Origin: M2408 sp046303515
GTDB taxonomy: Bacteria; Bacteroidota; Bacteroidia; Flavobacteriales_D; Crocinitomicaceae
Length of the DNA stretch: 19,655 nt
NCBI GenBank assembly: GCA_046303515.1
Contig: JBKCGI010000085.1
Coordinates: forward strand, 1-19,655
Direction: 5' to 3'
The notes under the pieces are model-generated. The model saw nothing but the letters and a program-made list of their open reading frames with translations, ran no database searches and was not told the DNA's origin. Below are positions 7,950 to 14,820 of this stretch, piece after piece (positions within the stretch are counted from its first letter, which is position 1; the number at the start of each line of letters is the position of its first letter). Both the position numbers and the translations under genes were made by a program.

Positions 7950-8621
7950 ATGTTTACAAACGACGAATTTAAAAAATACGCTACCAAACATCAAGGTATT
8001 AGTAGCATGCATTTAGAGCATTATATTGAATCATCTTTAACTCCTTATATTATCGAAGAGCGTCATTTGAATATGACACAAATGGACGTTTTCTCTCGAT
8101 TAATGATGGATAGAATTATCTTCTTAGGGACAGGAATCAATGACCAAGTTGCAAATATTATCAATGCGCAATTATTATTCCTAGAATCTGTAGATGCTAA
8201 AAAAGACATTCAAATTTATCTAAACTCTCCAGGAGGGTCTGTATATGCAGGTTTAGGGATTTACGACACGATGCAGTATATCAAACCAGATGTCGCTACG
8301 ATTTGTACAGGAATGGCAGCTTCAATGGGTGCTGTTTTAATGTGTGCTGGAGCAAAAGGAAAAAGATCTGCCTTGAAACATTCAAGAGTTATGATTCACC
8401 AACCGCTTGGAGGAGCGCAAGGTCAAGCTTCAGATATCGAAATAACTGCACGTGAAATTCAAAAATTAAAGAAAGAATTATACGATATCATTGCTTTTCA
8501 CTCTGAACAAACTTACGAAAAAGTATGGGCTGATTCTGATAGAGATTATTGGATGACGGCAGAAGAAGCGAAAGAATACGGAATGGTTGATGAAATTTTA
8601 TTGAGAAATCCAAAAGGATAA
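7950..8621 (+). CDS. clpP: ATP-dependent Clp protease proteolytic subunit
   Basis: This is the serine peptidase subunit of the Clp complex; its tetradecameric barrel degrades proteins fed by ClpX or a related ATPase. The catalytic triad is complete with the standard spacing: Ser125 in GMAASMGAVL, His150 in RVMIHQP (25 residues later) and Asp199 in DSDRDYWM. The oxyanion-loop motif LNSPGGSVYAG is at residues 91-101. At 223 residues it has a longer N-terminal leader than the Escherichia coli enzyme, usual for Bacteroidota. It is a single-gene unit with its own promoter and a strong terminator. No clpX follows. Confidence 0.97.
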   Translation: MFTNDEFKKYATKHQGISSMHLEHYIESSLTPYIIEERHLNMTQMDVFSRLMMDRIIFLGTGINDQVANIINAQLLFLESVDAKKDIQIYLNSPGGSVYAGLGIYDTMQYIKPDVATICTGMAASMGAVLMCAGAKGKRSALKHSRVMIHQPLGGAQGQASDIEITAREIQKLKKELYDIIAFHSEQTYEKVWADSDRDYWMTAEEAKEYGMVDEILLRNPKG

Positions 8622-8646
8622 TAGAAATTGCTCTTTTATTATATTG

Positions 8647-8674
8647 AAGCCCACTTTTTAGTGGGCTTTTTTTT
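8647..8674 (+). terminator. clpP terminator
   Basis: The 8-bp stem AAGCCCAC/GTGGGCTT (8647-8654 with 8661-8668) has a 6-nt loop and is followed by a T run to 8674. Confidence 0.93.
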
Positions 8675-8686
8675 ATCCATTTCACC

Positions 8687-8769
8687 CCGTATTATTACGT
8701 GTTTTTATTTCACTTTTTACGTGTTTTTGGCTTATTAGGATTCAAAAAATAAAATGATATTTATATTTA
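8687..8769 (+). promoter_or_regulatory. Unit A: paired ACGTG operator and promoter of the five-gene operon
   Basis: Two copies of TTACGTGTTTTT (8695-8706 and 8717-8728) lie exactly 22 bp apart, two helical turns. The -7-like box TATATTTA (8762-8769) begins 43 bp after the A of the proximal ACGTG. There is no TTG at -33, which fits an activator-dependent promoter. The same spacing recurs in four units between 13854 and 14898. Confidence 0.75.
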
Positions 8770-8816
8770 CGATGCCACTATTTATTTAGTTTAATATCAT
8801 AAAATAAGAATGAAGA

Positions 8817-9206
8817 ATGAAGAACAAAATTACAGAAAATGAAATAGAAATTATTGAGGAAGACGATGGTATAATTTTCATCACCTTTAAAACTAAAATT
8901 ATTGATTTGGAAATTGCAAAAAAATTGGTCGAGGAGAGGCACGAATTTACAGATGAAAATAATTTATTGGTTTTTTGTGACGGAACAAGATCGAAAATTA
9001 TAACAATAGAAGCACGAAAATATTTAGCTTCAAAAGAAGGCTTTGAAAATATAAAAGCTGTAGCTTTCTTCTGTAATAACACATTTACTTATTTTATAGT
9101 AAAATTCATAATTAGAGTGCACATCAAAAATTCAGAAATTCAAACACGAGTAAAAATATTTAATTCAAAACAAAAAGCAATTGACTGGTTGAAAAATCAG
9201 AAATAA
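8817..9206 (+). CDS. STAS/SpoIIAA-like small protein, first paralogue
   Basis: The 129-residue soluble protein has alternating strands and helices that resemble the STAS/SpoIIAA-like fold: GIIFITFK, a helix IAKKLVEERHEF, strand LLVFCDGTRSK, helix EARKYLASKEGF, strand IKAVAFFC, a second helix, strand VKIF, and a terminal helix KQKAIDWLKNQK. It aligns along its whole length with the protein at 11649-12041, sharing EAR.Y, EG..., IKA.A and KAI.WL. The family assignment is by pattern only. If STAS-like, it could bind partner proteins or small ligands. It is the first gene of the operon. The ATG at 8817 is chosen because the ATG at 8810 opens a frame of only ten codons. Confidence 0.75.
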   Translation: MKNKITENEIEIIEEDDGIIFITFKTKIIDLEIAKKLVEERHEFTDENNLLVFCDGTRSKIITIEARKYLASKEGFENIKAVAFFCNNTFTYFIVKFIIRVHIKNSEIQTRVKIFNSKQKAIDWLKNQK

Positions 9207-9238
9207 AATCAGTTTCAAATCCTTTAATAAATAGTAAA

Positions 9239-11656
9239 ATGGCAAAAATTAGACATAACGACTTCAATGATACGATTACAAGTTTATTGACGGAAGCAAA
9301 AAAAAGAGGAGTAATTAGACTAACTTGTGAAAATGATATTTATTCTGCTTCAAATATTTTGGTTGGGGAGCAAAAAATGATCAACTTTGGAACATGTGGA
9401 TACCTAGGACTTGAAAGCCATCCAAAAATAATTGAAAAGTCAATAGAATTTACACAAAGATATGGCACGCAATTTTCTGTTTCTCGCACCTATTTAGAAG
9501 CCAAAAATAGCATGTATTTAGAAGATTTATTATCTCAAATTTTTTATAATAAAAATGTTATCACCTTTTCTTCAACAACATTGCTGCATTCAGCTGTAAT
9601 GCCAGTGATAGTTGGAACAAATGACCTCATAATTTTAGACCAACAATGTCATGCGTGTATTCAATCAGCCGCCCAAATTTCTAAGGCCAAAGGAACTGAA
9701 ATCAATATTATTCGCCATAGCAATTTAGATATGCTGGAGCACATTTTGAAACAAAACAGTGATAAGTTTGAGCGGATTTGGTATATGATTGACGGGGTAT
9801 ATTCAATGTTTGGTGATTTGGCTCCAATGCAAGAGATTAACTATTTGATGGATAAATATCCTAAATTATATTGCTATATCGATGATGCACACGGAATGAG
9901 TTGGCACGGGAAAAATGGCTGTGGAAGAATGTTTGAACAGACTTTACAAAATAGCAAAACAATGTATGTGACCACTATGGCTAAAGGATTTGGAGCAATG
10001 GGGGGAATTGCTGTTTTTCCAACAAATGAACTATTTGAAAAAGTTAAAATCTATGGAGGAGCGCTTACCCACTCCCACCCTATTCCACCACCAATGCTTG
10101 GAGCTTCAATTGCGTCAGCTGAAATCCATTTAACTGAAGAAATAGTAAATATACAACAACAATTAAAAGTAAAATTAATATACGCTAACCAACTTTTCGC
10201 AAAAACAAATTTACCTGTTATTTCAAACCCAGAAACACCAATATTTTTTATTGGAACAGGTCAACCTTCTGTAGGTTACAATTTCAATAAGAAAATATTA
10301 GACGATGGTTTTTATGTCAATATTGGAATGTTTCCAGCTGTACCAATAAAAAATACAGGCTTGCGTTTTACAATAACAAACCACAATTCTTTAGAAGAAA
10401 TAAATCTTTTAATAAATTCTTTAGAACGTAACTTTAACAACACCATTTTAGAAGAAAACATTTCGTTATGTGAAATCGAAAAAGCTTTCAAATTGAAAAC
10501 TACAAATTCGATTTCCTACAAACGAATTGGAGAAACTGATTTCGAGGTCCAGCTTGAAAGTAGTATTATAAATATTGATGAAAATACCTGGAATAATTTA
10601 TTTTCAAATGATGAACTTTTTTCACATTCAAATTTATTATGTTTAGAAAATTCCTTTAAAGGAAATATAAAACCAGAGGATAATTGGGACTTCCATTATA
10701 TTCTAATCAAAAACAAGCAGAATGGAATTGTATTAGCAACATTTATGAGTTCTGGGATAATAAAAGATGATTTAATGTCATCAGAAATTAGTTCGACAAA
10801 TATCGAAACTCTAAGAAAAGAAAATCCATACTTTCTTTGCTCTGAAACCTTAATGATGGGAAGCCTCTTTACGGAAGGAAATCACCTCTATTTAGACTCA
10901 AATATTTCAAACTGGCGAGATGCTTTTGAGTTGTTTTTGAAGACAGTAAGTCAAATAAAAGAAAGGAAATCAATTAATTCATTAATAATGAGAGATTTTG
11001 ACTCTGTAGACTCCAGATTTGAAGAAATTTTTCACAGTTATGGTTTTTTTAAATCGGATATGCCAAATGCCAATTTAGCCGAAGATCTCCCTTCAAATAC
11101 AATTGCTTTTTATAATCAACTCAGTAAAAGAAGTAAACGCCATATAAAGGAGGATGTATTAGCACATTCACATGAATTTGAAGTAACTTTTGAATCTAAT
11201 TTAAATGAAGTAGATTTGCAAAAAGCTTATGAACTCTATTGCAATGTTAATTTAAAAAACAGAGCAATAAATGTTTTTCCTTATCCTTACAAATTATTCC
11301 AAAAATTAAATAATAAAAATGATTGGGAATTTATTATTCTGAAAAATAATAATAAAATTGTTGCAATTGGATTATGTAATGCAGGCAAAAATTCATATAT
11401 TCCCTTGCTAGTAGGAATCGATTACAGTATTAATTACCAAATAAATAGCTACAAACAAATGCTATACCAGGTTTGTTTAAGGGCTATAGAATTAGGTTGT
11501 AAGAGAATAAACTTTGGATTTTCGGCAGATACAGAAAAGAAAAAACTTGGCGCAAAACAAATAAATAAATGTGCATATTTGCAAATTGATGATTTGTTTA
11601 ATCATGAACAAATTGAGACTTTTAATTCAAAAAACATAAATTTCAAACATGACTAA
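9239..11656 (+). CDS. Fusion of alpha-oxoamine synthase and GNAT-like acyltransferase
   Basis: Residues about 1-395 form a PLP enzyme of the alpha-oxoamine synthase family (AONS, KBL, serine palmitoyltransferase, CqsA), which condenses an amino acid with an acyl thioester with loss of CO2. Visible landmarks are NFGTCGYLGLESHP (49-62), PLP-stacking His138 in DQQCHACIQ, DDAHG (215-219), Schiff-base Lys249 in TTMAKGFGAMGG, and Arg376/His382 in GLRFTITNHN. The usual HxxLE motif reads SMYLE, so its His is Ser91. Residues about 425-805 look like a GNAT-type acyl- or aminoacyltransferase of the Acetyltransf_6/FemAB-like kind (KRSKRHIKED, NVFPYPYKLFQKL, IVAIGLCNAGKNSYIPLLVGIDY, GCKRINFGFSADTEKKKLGA). 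The parent families are usually about 400 residues each, so this is a two-enzyme fusion. The product is unknown; an N-acylated amino-ketone is my inference. Confidence 0.88.
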   Translation: MAKIRHNDFNDTITSLLTEAKKRGVIRLTCENDIYSASNILVGEQKMINFGTCGYLGLESHPKIIEKSIEFTQRYGTQFSVSRTYLEAKNSMYLEDLLSQIFYNKNVITFSSTTLLHSAVMPVIVGTNDLIILDQQCHACIQSAAQISKAKGTEINIIRHSNLDMLEHILKQNSDKFERIWYMIDGVYSMFGDLAPMQEINYLMDKYPKLYCYIDDAHGMSWHGKNGCGRMFEQTLQNSKTMYVTTMAKGFGAMGGIAVFPTNELFEKVKIYGGALTHSHPIPPPMLGASIASAEIHLTEEIVNIQQQLKVKLIYANQLFAKTNLPVISNPETPIFFIGTGQPSVGYNFNKKILDDGFYVNIGMFPAVPIKNTGLRFTITNHNSLEEINLLINSLERNFNNTILEENISLCEIEKAFKLKTTNSISYKRIGETDFEVQLESSIINIDENTWNNLFSNDELFSHSNLLCLENSFKGNIKPEDNWDFHYILIKNKQNGIVLATFMSSGIIKDDLMSSEISSTNIETLRKENPYFLCSETLMMGSLFTEGNHLYLDSNISNWRDAFELFLKTVSQIKERKSINSLIMRDFDSVDSRFEEIFHSYGFFKSDMPNANLAEDLPSNTIAFYNQLSKRSKRHIKEDVLAHSHEFEVTFESNLNEVDLQKAYELYCNVNLKNRAINVFPYPYKLFQKLNNKNDWEFIILKNNNKIVAIGLCNAGKNSYIPLLVGIDYSINYQINSYKQMLYQVCLRAIELGCKRINFGFSADTEKKKLGAKQINKCAYLQIDDLFNHEQIETFNSKNINFKHD

Positions 11657-12041
11657 CGCACCTTTAAATACTGAAAATGAATACGTTAAAATATACACTG
11701 AAGAGGGAATTATTGTAGGTGAAATTAAGAAAAAGGTTTTTGTTGATTTAAGTGGAGCTAAGAAAATTGTTGAGGATAGAAAAAAAATTACTAAAAATCA
11801 AGAATCATTAATTTTACTAGATGCTACAGAAGTAAAAGGTATATCAAAAGAAGCTAGAGATTATTTTGGATCAATGGAAGGCTCTGTCCTTATCAAAGCA
11901 TCTGCGATTTACACTAACTCTAAATTATCATCCTTTTTAGCTAATTTTTTAATGAAAGTAAATCTCGTAAACACCAATGTTCCTGTAAAATTATTTACAG
12001 ATAGGAAGAAAGCAATAAAGTGGTTACATACGTATAAATGA
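11649..12041 (+). CDS. STAS/SpoIIAA-like small protein, second paralogue
   Basis: This 130-residue protein is a diverged paralogue of the product of 8817-9206. The strand/helix order is the same: GIIVGEIKKKVF, AKKIVEDRKKI, SLILLDATEVKGI, EARDYFGSMEG, IKASAIY, VKLF and KKAIKWLHTYK. The segment DATEVKGIS occupies the place of the DSSG loop that is phosphorylated in SpoIIAA-type antagonists, with a Thr two residues after the Asp. Whether it is phosphorylated is not known. Its start overlaps the fusion gene by 8 bp and its stop overlaps the kinase start as ATGA, so translation is tightly coupled. The paralogues flank the biosynthetic gene, suggesting they act on that enzyme or on the kinase. Confidence 0.8.
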   Translation: MTNAPLNTENEYVKIYTEEGIIVGEIKKKVFVDLSGAKKIVEDRKKITKNQESLILLDATEVKGISKEARDYFGSMEGSVLIKASAIYTNSKLSSFLANFLMKVNLVNTNVPVKLFTDRKKAIKWLHTYK

Positions 12042-13186
12042 AAAACACAAAACTTAACATAGATAAGATTGAGGAAATCATCATGGCCTTTGCAAATGGT
12101 GACTATTCTAGTCGCCTTGAAATATCTGATGAATTAAATGAAATTGATATTCTTTCTTCAGGAATAAACATGCTTGGCGAAGAATTAGAAGAAAAATCAA
12201 TTTCAAAAGACTTTGTTGTTAAAATCCTAAACTCAATACCTCAAGTTGTAGTTGTATTCAGTAAAAGTGGTAAAATCGAAATCTTAAATAGTTATGCTGA
12301 CACATTTTTTGAGTTAAAAGAAAAAAATAAATCGTTAACAATTCAAAATTTTTTTCCAAAATCAATCCATCAAAAACTAACAAGTTTCTTAAAAACAAAA
12401 TCTATTGGAAAAAATTTTAAGATTAAAATTTGTCATCCTAAAATCGAAGGAGTTGAGGTTTTTTTACTTTGTTCCCTAAATAAAATAATCCATCTAAAAA
12501 ATGAAACCTATTTATTTATAGCAAAAGATATAACCAGTGAAAAAGCAGAGGAAAAGAGAATTATAAAAGCAACTTTGATGGGTCAAGAATTAGAACGAAA
12601 AAGATTAGCCTATGATTTACACGACTCTCTTGGACAGGAATTGAATGCCATCAAAATGTTTATGAACGCTATGGAATTTATGGACATAGAATCCTATCAG
12701 TTCAAAAAATCATTAAAAGACATTCATCAAATGCTAGATGACACAATTGATTCGGTGCGCAATATTTCATATAACTTAACTCCAAATATGCTTGAGAACA
12801 ATGATTTATGTTCCTGTCTTAGAATTATTTCTCAAAAATTAATTAAAAGAATTAATGTCACTCTTGAATTTCCTGTCAAAAAAATTCACTTAGAGAACAA
12901 AAATATTGAGTTATTTATTTATAGAATTTTTCAAGAATTTATAAATAATACTCTAAAATACGCATTAGCCAACAATATCACTTTCAAAATTAAAGATCAT
13001 GTAAAACTAAAAAAGTACATTTTCTTGTTAGAAGATGATGGTATTGGATTTAATATCAAAGAATTACAATACCGAAACGGTATATACAATATCAAAAATA
13101 GACTGGAAACATTAAATTTTAAATATAAATTTAGTAGTAAATTAAATAAAGGGACAAAATTGTATTTCGAAGTTAACTATAAATAA
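12038..13186 (+). CDS. Soluble HAMP-like/PAS histidine kinase, NarL-partner (HisKA_3) type
   Basis: The 382-residue kinase has no membrane segment or signal peptide, so it should sense a cytoplasmic or partner-borne cue. Residues about 7-52 (IIMAFANGDYSSRLEISDELNEIDILSSGINMLGEELEE) read like a HAMP-type or linker coiled coil. A PAS domain follows (about 57-168, starting FVVKILNSIPQVVVVFSKSGKIEILN). The HisKA_3 dimerisation helix has ELERKRLAYDLHDSLGQELNAIK with phosphoacceptor His195. The ATPase domain shows FQEFINNTLKYA (Asn303/304), DDGIGFN (333-339) and GIYNIKNRL (348-356). It overlaps the preceding STAS-like gene by 4 bp and is followed 8 bp later by its probable partner regulator. Confidence 0.93.
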   Translation: MKNTKLNIDKIEEIIMAFANGDYSSRLEISDELNEIDILSSGINMLGEELEEKSISKDFVVKILNSIPQVVVVFSKSGKIEILNSYADTFFELKEKNKSLTIQNFFPKSIHQKLTSFLKTKSIGKNFKIKICHPKIEGVEVFLLCSLNKIIHLKNETYLFIAKDITSEKAEEKRIIKATLMGQELERKRLAYDLHDSLGQELNAIKMFMNAMEFMDIESYQFKKSLKDIHQMLDDTIDSVRNISYNLTPNMLENNDLCSCLRIISQKLIKRINVTLEFPVKKIHLENKNIELFIYRIFQEFINNTLKYALANNITFKIKDHVKLKKYIFLLEDDGIGFNIKELQYRNGIYNIKNRLETLNFKYKFSSKLNKGTKLYFEVNYK

Positions 13187-13194
13187 CCTACATT

Positions 13195-13851
13195 ATGAAA
13201 GATATTATAACCAAAATTTTAATAACGGACGATCATGCAATGATTAGAAATGGATTAAAACTGATGCTCGAGCATCAATCTAAGTTCAAAGCTGAAGTTC
13301 ATGAAGCATCAAATGGAAAAGAGGCCATTGAAAAATTATCCCTAGAAGAATTTAACATTTTATTACTAGACATTACTATGCCTGAAATGGATGGATTTAC
13401 TGTCTTAAGAAATTTAAAATCCAAAAACATTTTAATTCCAACTTTAGTAATTACAATGCATAAAGATGAAAACGTCATCAAGCAAGCTATTGATCTTGGA
13501 GCTTTAGGATATATTTTAAAAAATTCAGGTATGGAAGAAATTACGAAAGCCATTTCTACTGTGCTAAAGCGTGAACGCTACTTTAGTAATGAAATAGCTC
13601 AAATGCTTTTTAAAGAAAATCAAGAAATAAAAGAAAAAAAATCTGTAATTCAATTTGAGGACAACCTATCCAAACGCGAAAAGCAAATCTTACAACTCTT
13701 GGTGAAAGAAAAAAGCAATATTGAAATTGCTGAAGAATTATGTATTAGCAAAAGAACTATCGAATGGCATAGAAAAAATCTACTTTTAAAATTAAATGTA
13801 AAAAGCTCAATAGGCTTGATAAAGTATGCCATCAAAAACGGTTATGAATGA
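13195..13851 (+). CDS. LuxR/NarL-family response regulator
   Basis: The 218-residue regulator has a receiver domain (residues about 6-125) with Asp12/Asp13, phosphoacceptor Asp59 in ILLLDITMPEMDG, Thr87 and Lys109 in GYILKN. A C-terminal LuxR-type helix-turn-helix (about 157-213) shows LSKREKQILQLLVKEKSNIEIAEELCISKRTIEWHRKNLLLKL, with the typical recognition helix. All receiver residues needed for phosphorylation by the adjacent kinase are present. Such regulators bind short palindromes as dimers. The AAAACACGTGTTTT-type sites upstream of this operon and of the following small genes are the natural candidate targets, by inference. Confidence 0.95.
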   Translation: MKDIITKILITDDHAMIRNGLKLMLEHQSKFKAEVHEASNGKEAIEKLSLEEFNILLLDITMPEMDGFTVLRNLKSKNILIPTLVITMHKDENVIKQAIDLGALGYILKNSGMEEITKAISTVLKRERYFSNEIAQMLFKENQEIKEKKSVIQFEDNLSKREKQILQLLVKEKSNIEIAEELCISKRTIEWHRKNLLLKLNVKSSIGLIKYAIKNGYE

Positions 13852-13853
13852 GT

Positions 13854-13932
13854 AAAAACACCTGAAGTACATAGTAAATATACGTGTTTTTCTCCTCATT
13901 TTTAAATTCAATTTTATTAAAAAGTAAATTTG
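13854..13932 (+). promoter_or_regulatory. Unit B: operator pair and promoter of the 58-aa protein gene
   Basis: The proximal site TACGTGTTTTT is at 13881-13891. A one-mismatch core ACCTG in AAAAACACCTG lies exactly 22 bp upstream (13860). TAAATTTG (13925-13932) is a perfect -7 box 43 bp from the proximal A. AAAAACAC (13854-13861) and GTGTTTTT (13884-13891) are also inverted repeats, so the region might end transcription of the preceding operon. Confidence 0.72.
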
Positions 13933-13976
13933 AATATCAAATAAAATTATTTTTTAAAACTTTAAAATTGAATATT

Positions 13977-14153
13977 ATGAAGTCGATTACTAAAAATCAA
14001 TTAAGAAGAAATATTAGACCTTTAACGAATTATAAGTTAGATTTTTTTAAATTTACAATTACATTCTTATCTTTCATATTGCCTTTTTTATTTTTGGGAT
14101 ATGTGGTTTTTTCTGAATTTAATAATCTATTCCCATTTAAATGGCTTAAATGA
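13977..14153 (+). CDS. 58-aa single-pass membrane protein, unknown function
   Basis: This tiny protein has a basic N-terminal segment (MKSITKNQLRRNIRPLTNYK) and one strong membrane helix (about residues 27-47, ending FLGYVVF). A short aromatic C-terminal tail ends PFKWLK. By the positive-inside rule the N terminus is probably cytoplasmic. No family is recognised. A GTG at 13884 opens the same frame, but it lies inside the operator and upstream of the -7 box, so the ATG at 13977 (about 40 nt after the inferred transcript start) is the real start. The gene shares its promoter layout with the upstream operon and the next small genes. It could be a regulator of a membrane enzyme, but nothing in the sequence shows this. 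Confidence 0.72.
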   Translation: MKSITKNQLRRNIRPLTNYKLDFFKFTITFLSFILPFLFLGYVVFSEFNNLFPFKWLK

Positions 14154-14189
14154 AAAATCTATAAATTGTAACTAGGATTTTTCACCATT

Positions 14190-14269
14190 TAAAACACGTG
14201 TTTTACCACGTAAAAATACGTGTTTTTTATTCAGAAATGTAATTTTCACAAAATCATTGAATATTTTTA
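14190..14269 (+). promoter_or_regulatory. Unit C: palindromic operator pair and promoter of the 64-aa protein gene
   Basis: The distal site is the perfect 16-bp palindrome TAAAACACGTGTTTTA (14190-14205). The proximal site TACGTGTTTTT is at 14217-14227. The ACGTG cores are 22 bp apart (14196 and 14218). A third core-like CACGTA lies between them at 14207-14212. TATTTTTA (14262-14269) begins 44 bp after the proximal A and serves as the -7 box. Confidence 0.75.
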
Positions 14270-14291
14270 CAATATAAAAAAACGACGAATT

Positions 14292-14486
14292 ATGAAAAAA
14301 ACCAATATACATGAAGCTCAATTTTCTAAGGTAAATTACTTCCAAAATTTTGAAAATCACCAAAGTTTAAATTGGAAAGAAAATATAAGCTTCATTTTCA
14401 TGTTTGGAATAGTATTTATTTCAATCTCTATTGGATTTTGTTCCATAATTGGTTGGACCTTCAACAAATTGTGCGCTATCTTTTAG
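14292..14486 (+). CDS. 64-aa single-pass membrane protein, unknown function
   Basis: The protein has a polar N-terminal half (MKKTNIHEAQFSKVNYFQNFENHQSLNWKEN) and one long hydrophobic helix (about residues 33-57). It ends in NKLCAIF, with Cys residues near the end of the helix and in the tail. The size and layout match the 58-aa protein just upstream (polar N terminus, one helix, very short tail), though I see no convincing residue-by-residue similarity. A GTG at 14220 opens the frame but lies within the operator, before the -7 box, so the ATG at 14292 is chosen, about 18 nt after the inferred transcript start. A strong terminator follows at 14535-14563. Confidence 0.72.
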   Translation: MKKTNIHEAQFSKVNYFQNFENHQSLNWKENISFIFMFGIVFISISIGFCSIIGWTFNKLCAIF

Positions 14487-14534
14487 AAACCACCTTTAAA
14501 CCTATACATAGTTTTAGTTTTAGTTATATCAAAG

Positions 14535-14563
14535 CCTTGGACTGGTTATCCAAGGTTTTTTTT
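14535..14563 (+). terminator. Terminator of the 64-aa protein gene
   Basis: CCTTGGA/TCCAAGG (14535-14541 with 14549-14555) has a 7-nt loop and is followed by eight T. Confidence 0.93.
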
Positions 14564-14605
14564 GTACTTGAAAATTAGTTGAATACAAAACAGTTTATCA
14601 CAAGC

Positions 14606-14685
14606 AAAAACACTTGAAAACACTCGTATTTACACGTGTTTTAAAATTATTATAATTAATCATTATTAATTTATTCTTAATTTAG
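14606..14685 (+). promoter_or_regulatory. Unit D: operator pair and promoter without a gene
   Basis: The proximal ACACGTGTTTT is at 14632-14642. The distal core ACTTG in AAAAACACTTG is 22 bp upstream (14612). TAATTTAG (14678-14685) begins 44 bp after the proximal A and is a one-mismatch -7 box. Confidence 0.65.
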
Positions 14686-14689
14686 AATT

Positions 14690-14771
14690 ATTCAAACTTA
14701 AACCACCTTTTACTCTTCACATAGTTTTTGTTTTAGTTTAATGCCTTGGACTGGTTATCCAAGGCTTTTTT
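14690..14771 (+). ncRNA. Candidate small RNA of about 80 nt from unit D
   Basis: From the inferred start near 14690 the transcript has no start codon before an ATG at 14742-14744 inside the terminator stem. It ends at a strong terminator. Its sequence is nearly the 3' UTR of the 64-aa gene (14487-14563): AAACCACCTTT, ACATAGTTTT, GTTTTAG and the same CCTTGGA hairpin. It is either a regulated small RNA or the remains of a unit that lost its ORF. The 5' end is inferred only from promoter spacing. Confidence 0.45.
14743..14771 (+). terminator. Terminator of unit D
   Basis: GCCTTGGA/TCCAAGGC (14743-14750 with 14758-14765) has a 7-nt loop and is followed by six T. It is a duplicate of the 14535-14563 terminator. 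Confidence 0.93.
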
Positions 14772-14820
14772 GTTTTAAAAAAGTAATTATGATTAAATAA
14801 TCAAAAGAAAAAGCAAGCAA

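Noticed and set aside
8450..8454. ACGTG inside clpP, and similar cores at about 6592, 3184 and 14988 inside genes
   Set aside because: They lack the flanking T tract, the 22-bp partner and a -7 box, and lie within coding sequence.
13884..13976. GTG start at 13884 giving an 89-residue protein
   Set aside because: The GTG is part of the operator core and lies upstream of the perfect -7 box at 13925-13932, so it would not be in the mRNA.
14220..14291. GTG start at 14220 giving an 88-residue protein
   Set aside because: The GTG lies within the proximal operator of unit C, upstream of the inferred transcript start; the ATG at 14292 fits the promoter spacing.
14172..14363. Minus-strand 63-codon frame
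   Set aside because: It overlaps the operator, promoter and start of the 64-aa gene on the other strand; its composition looks like a chance AT-rich frame.
14372..14578. Plus-strand 68-codon frame overlapping the 64-aa gene
   Set aside because: It runs through the 3' UTR and terminator, and the overlapping frame has a better start and promoter.
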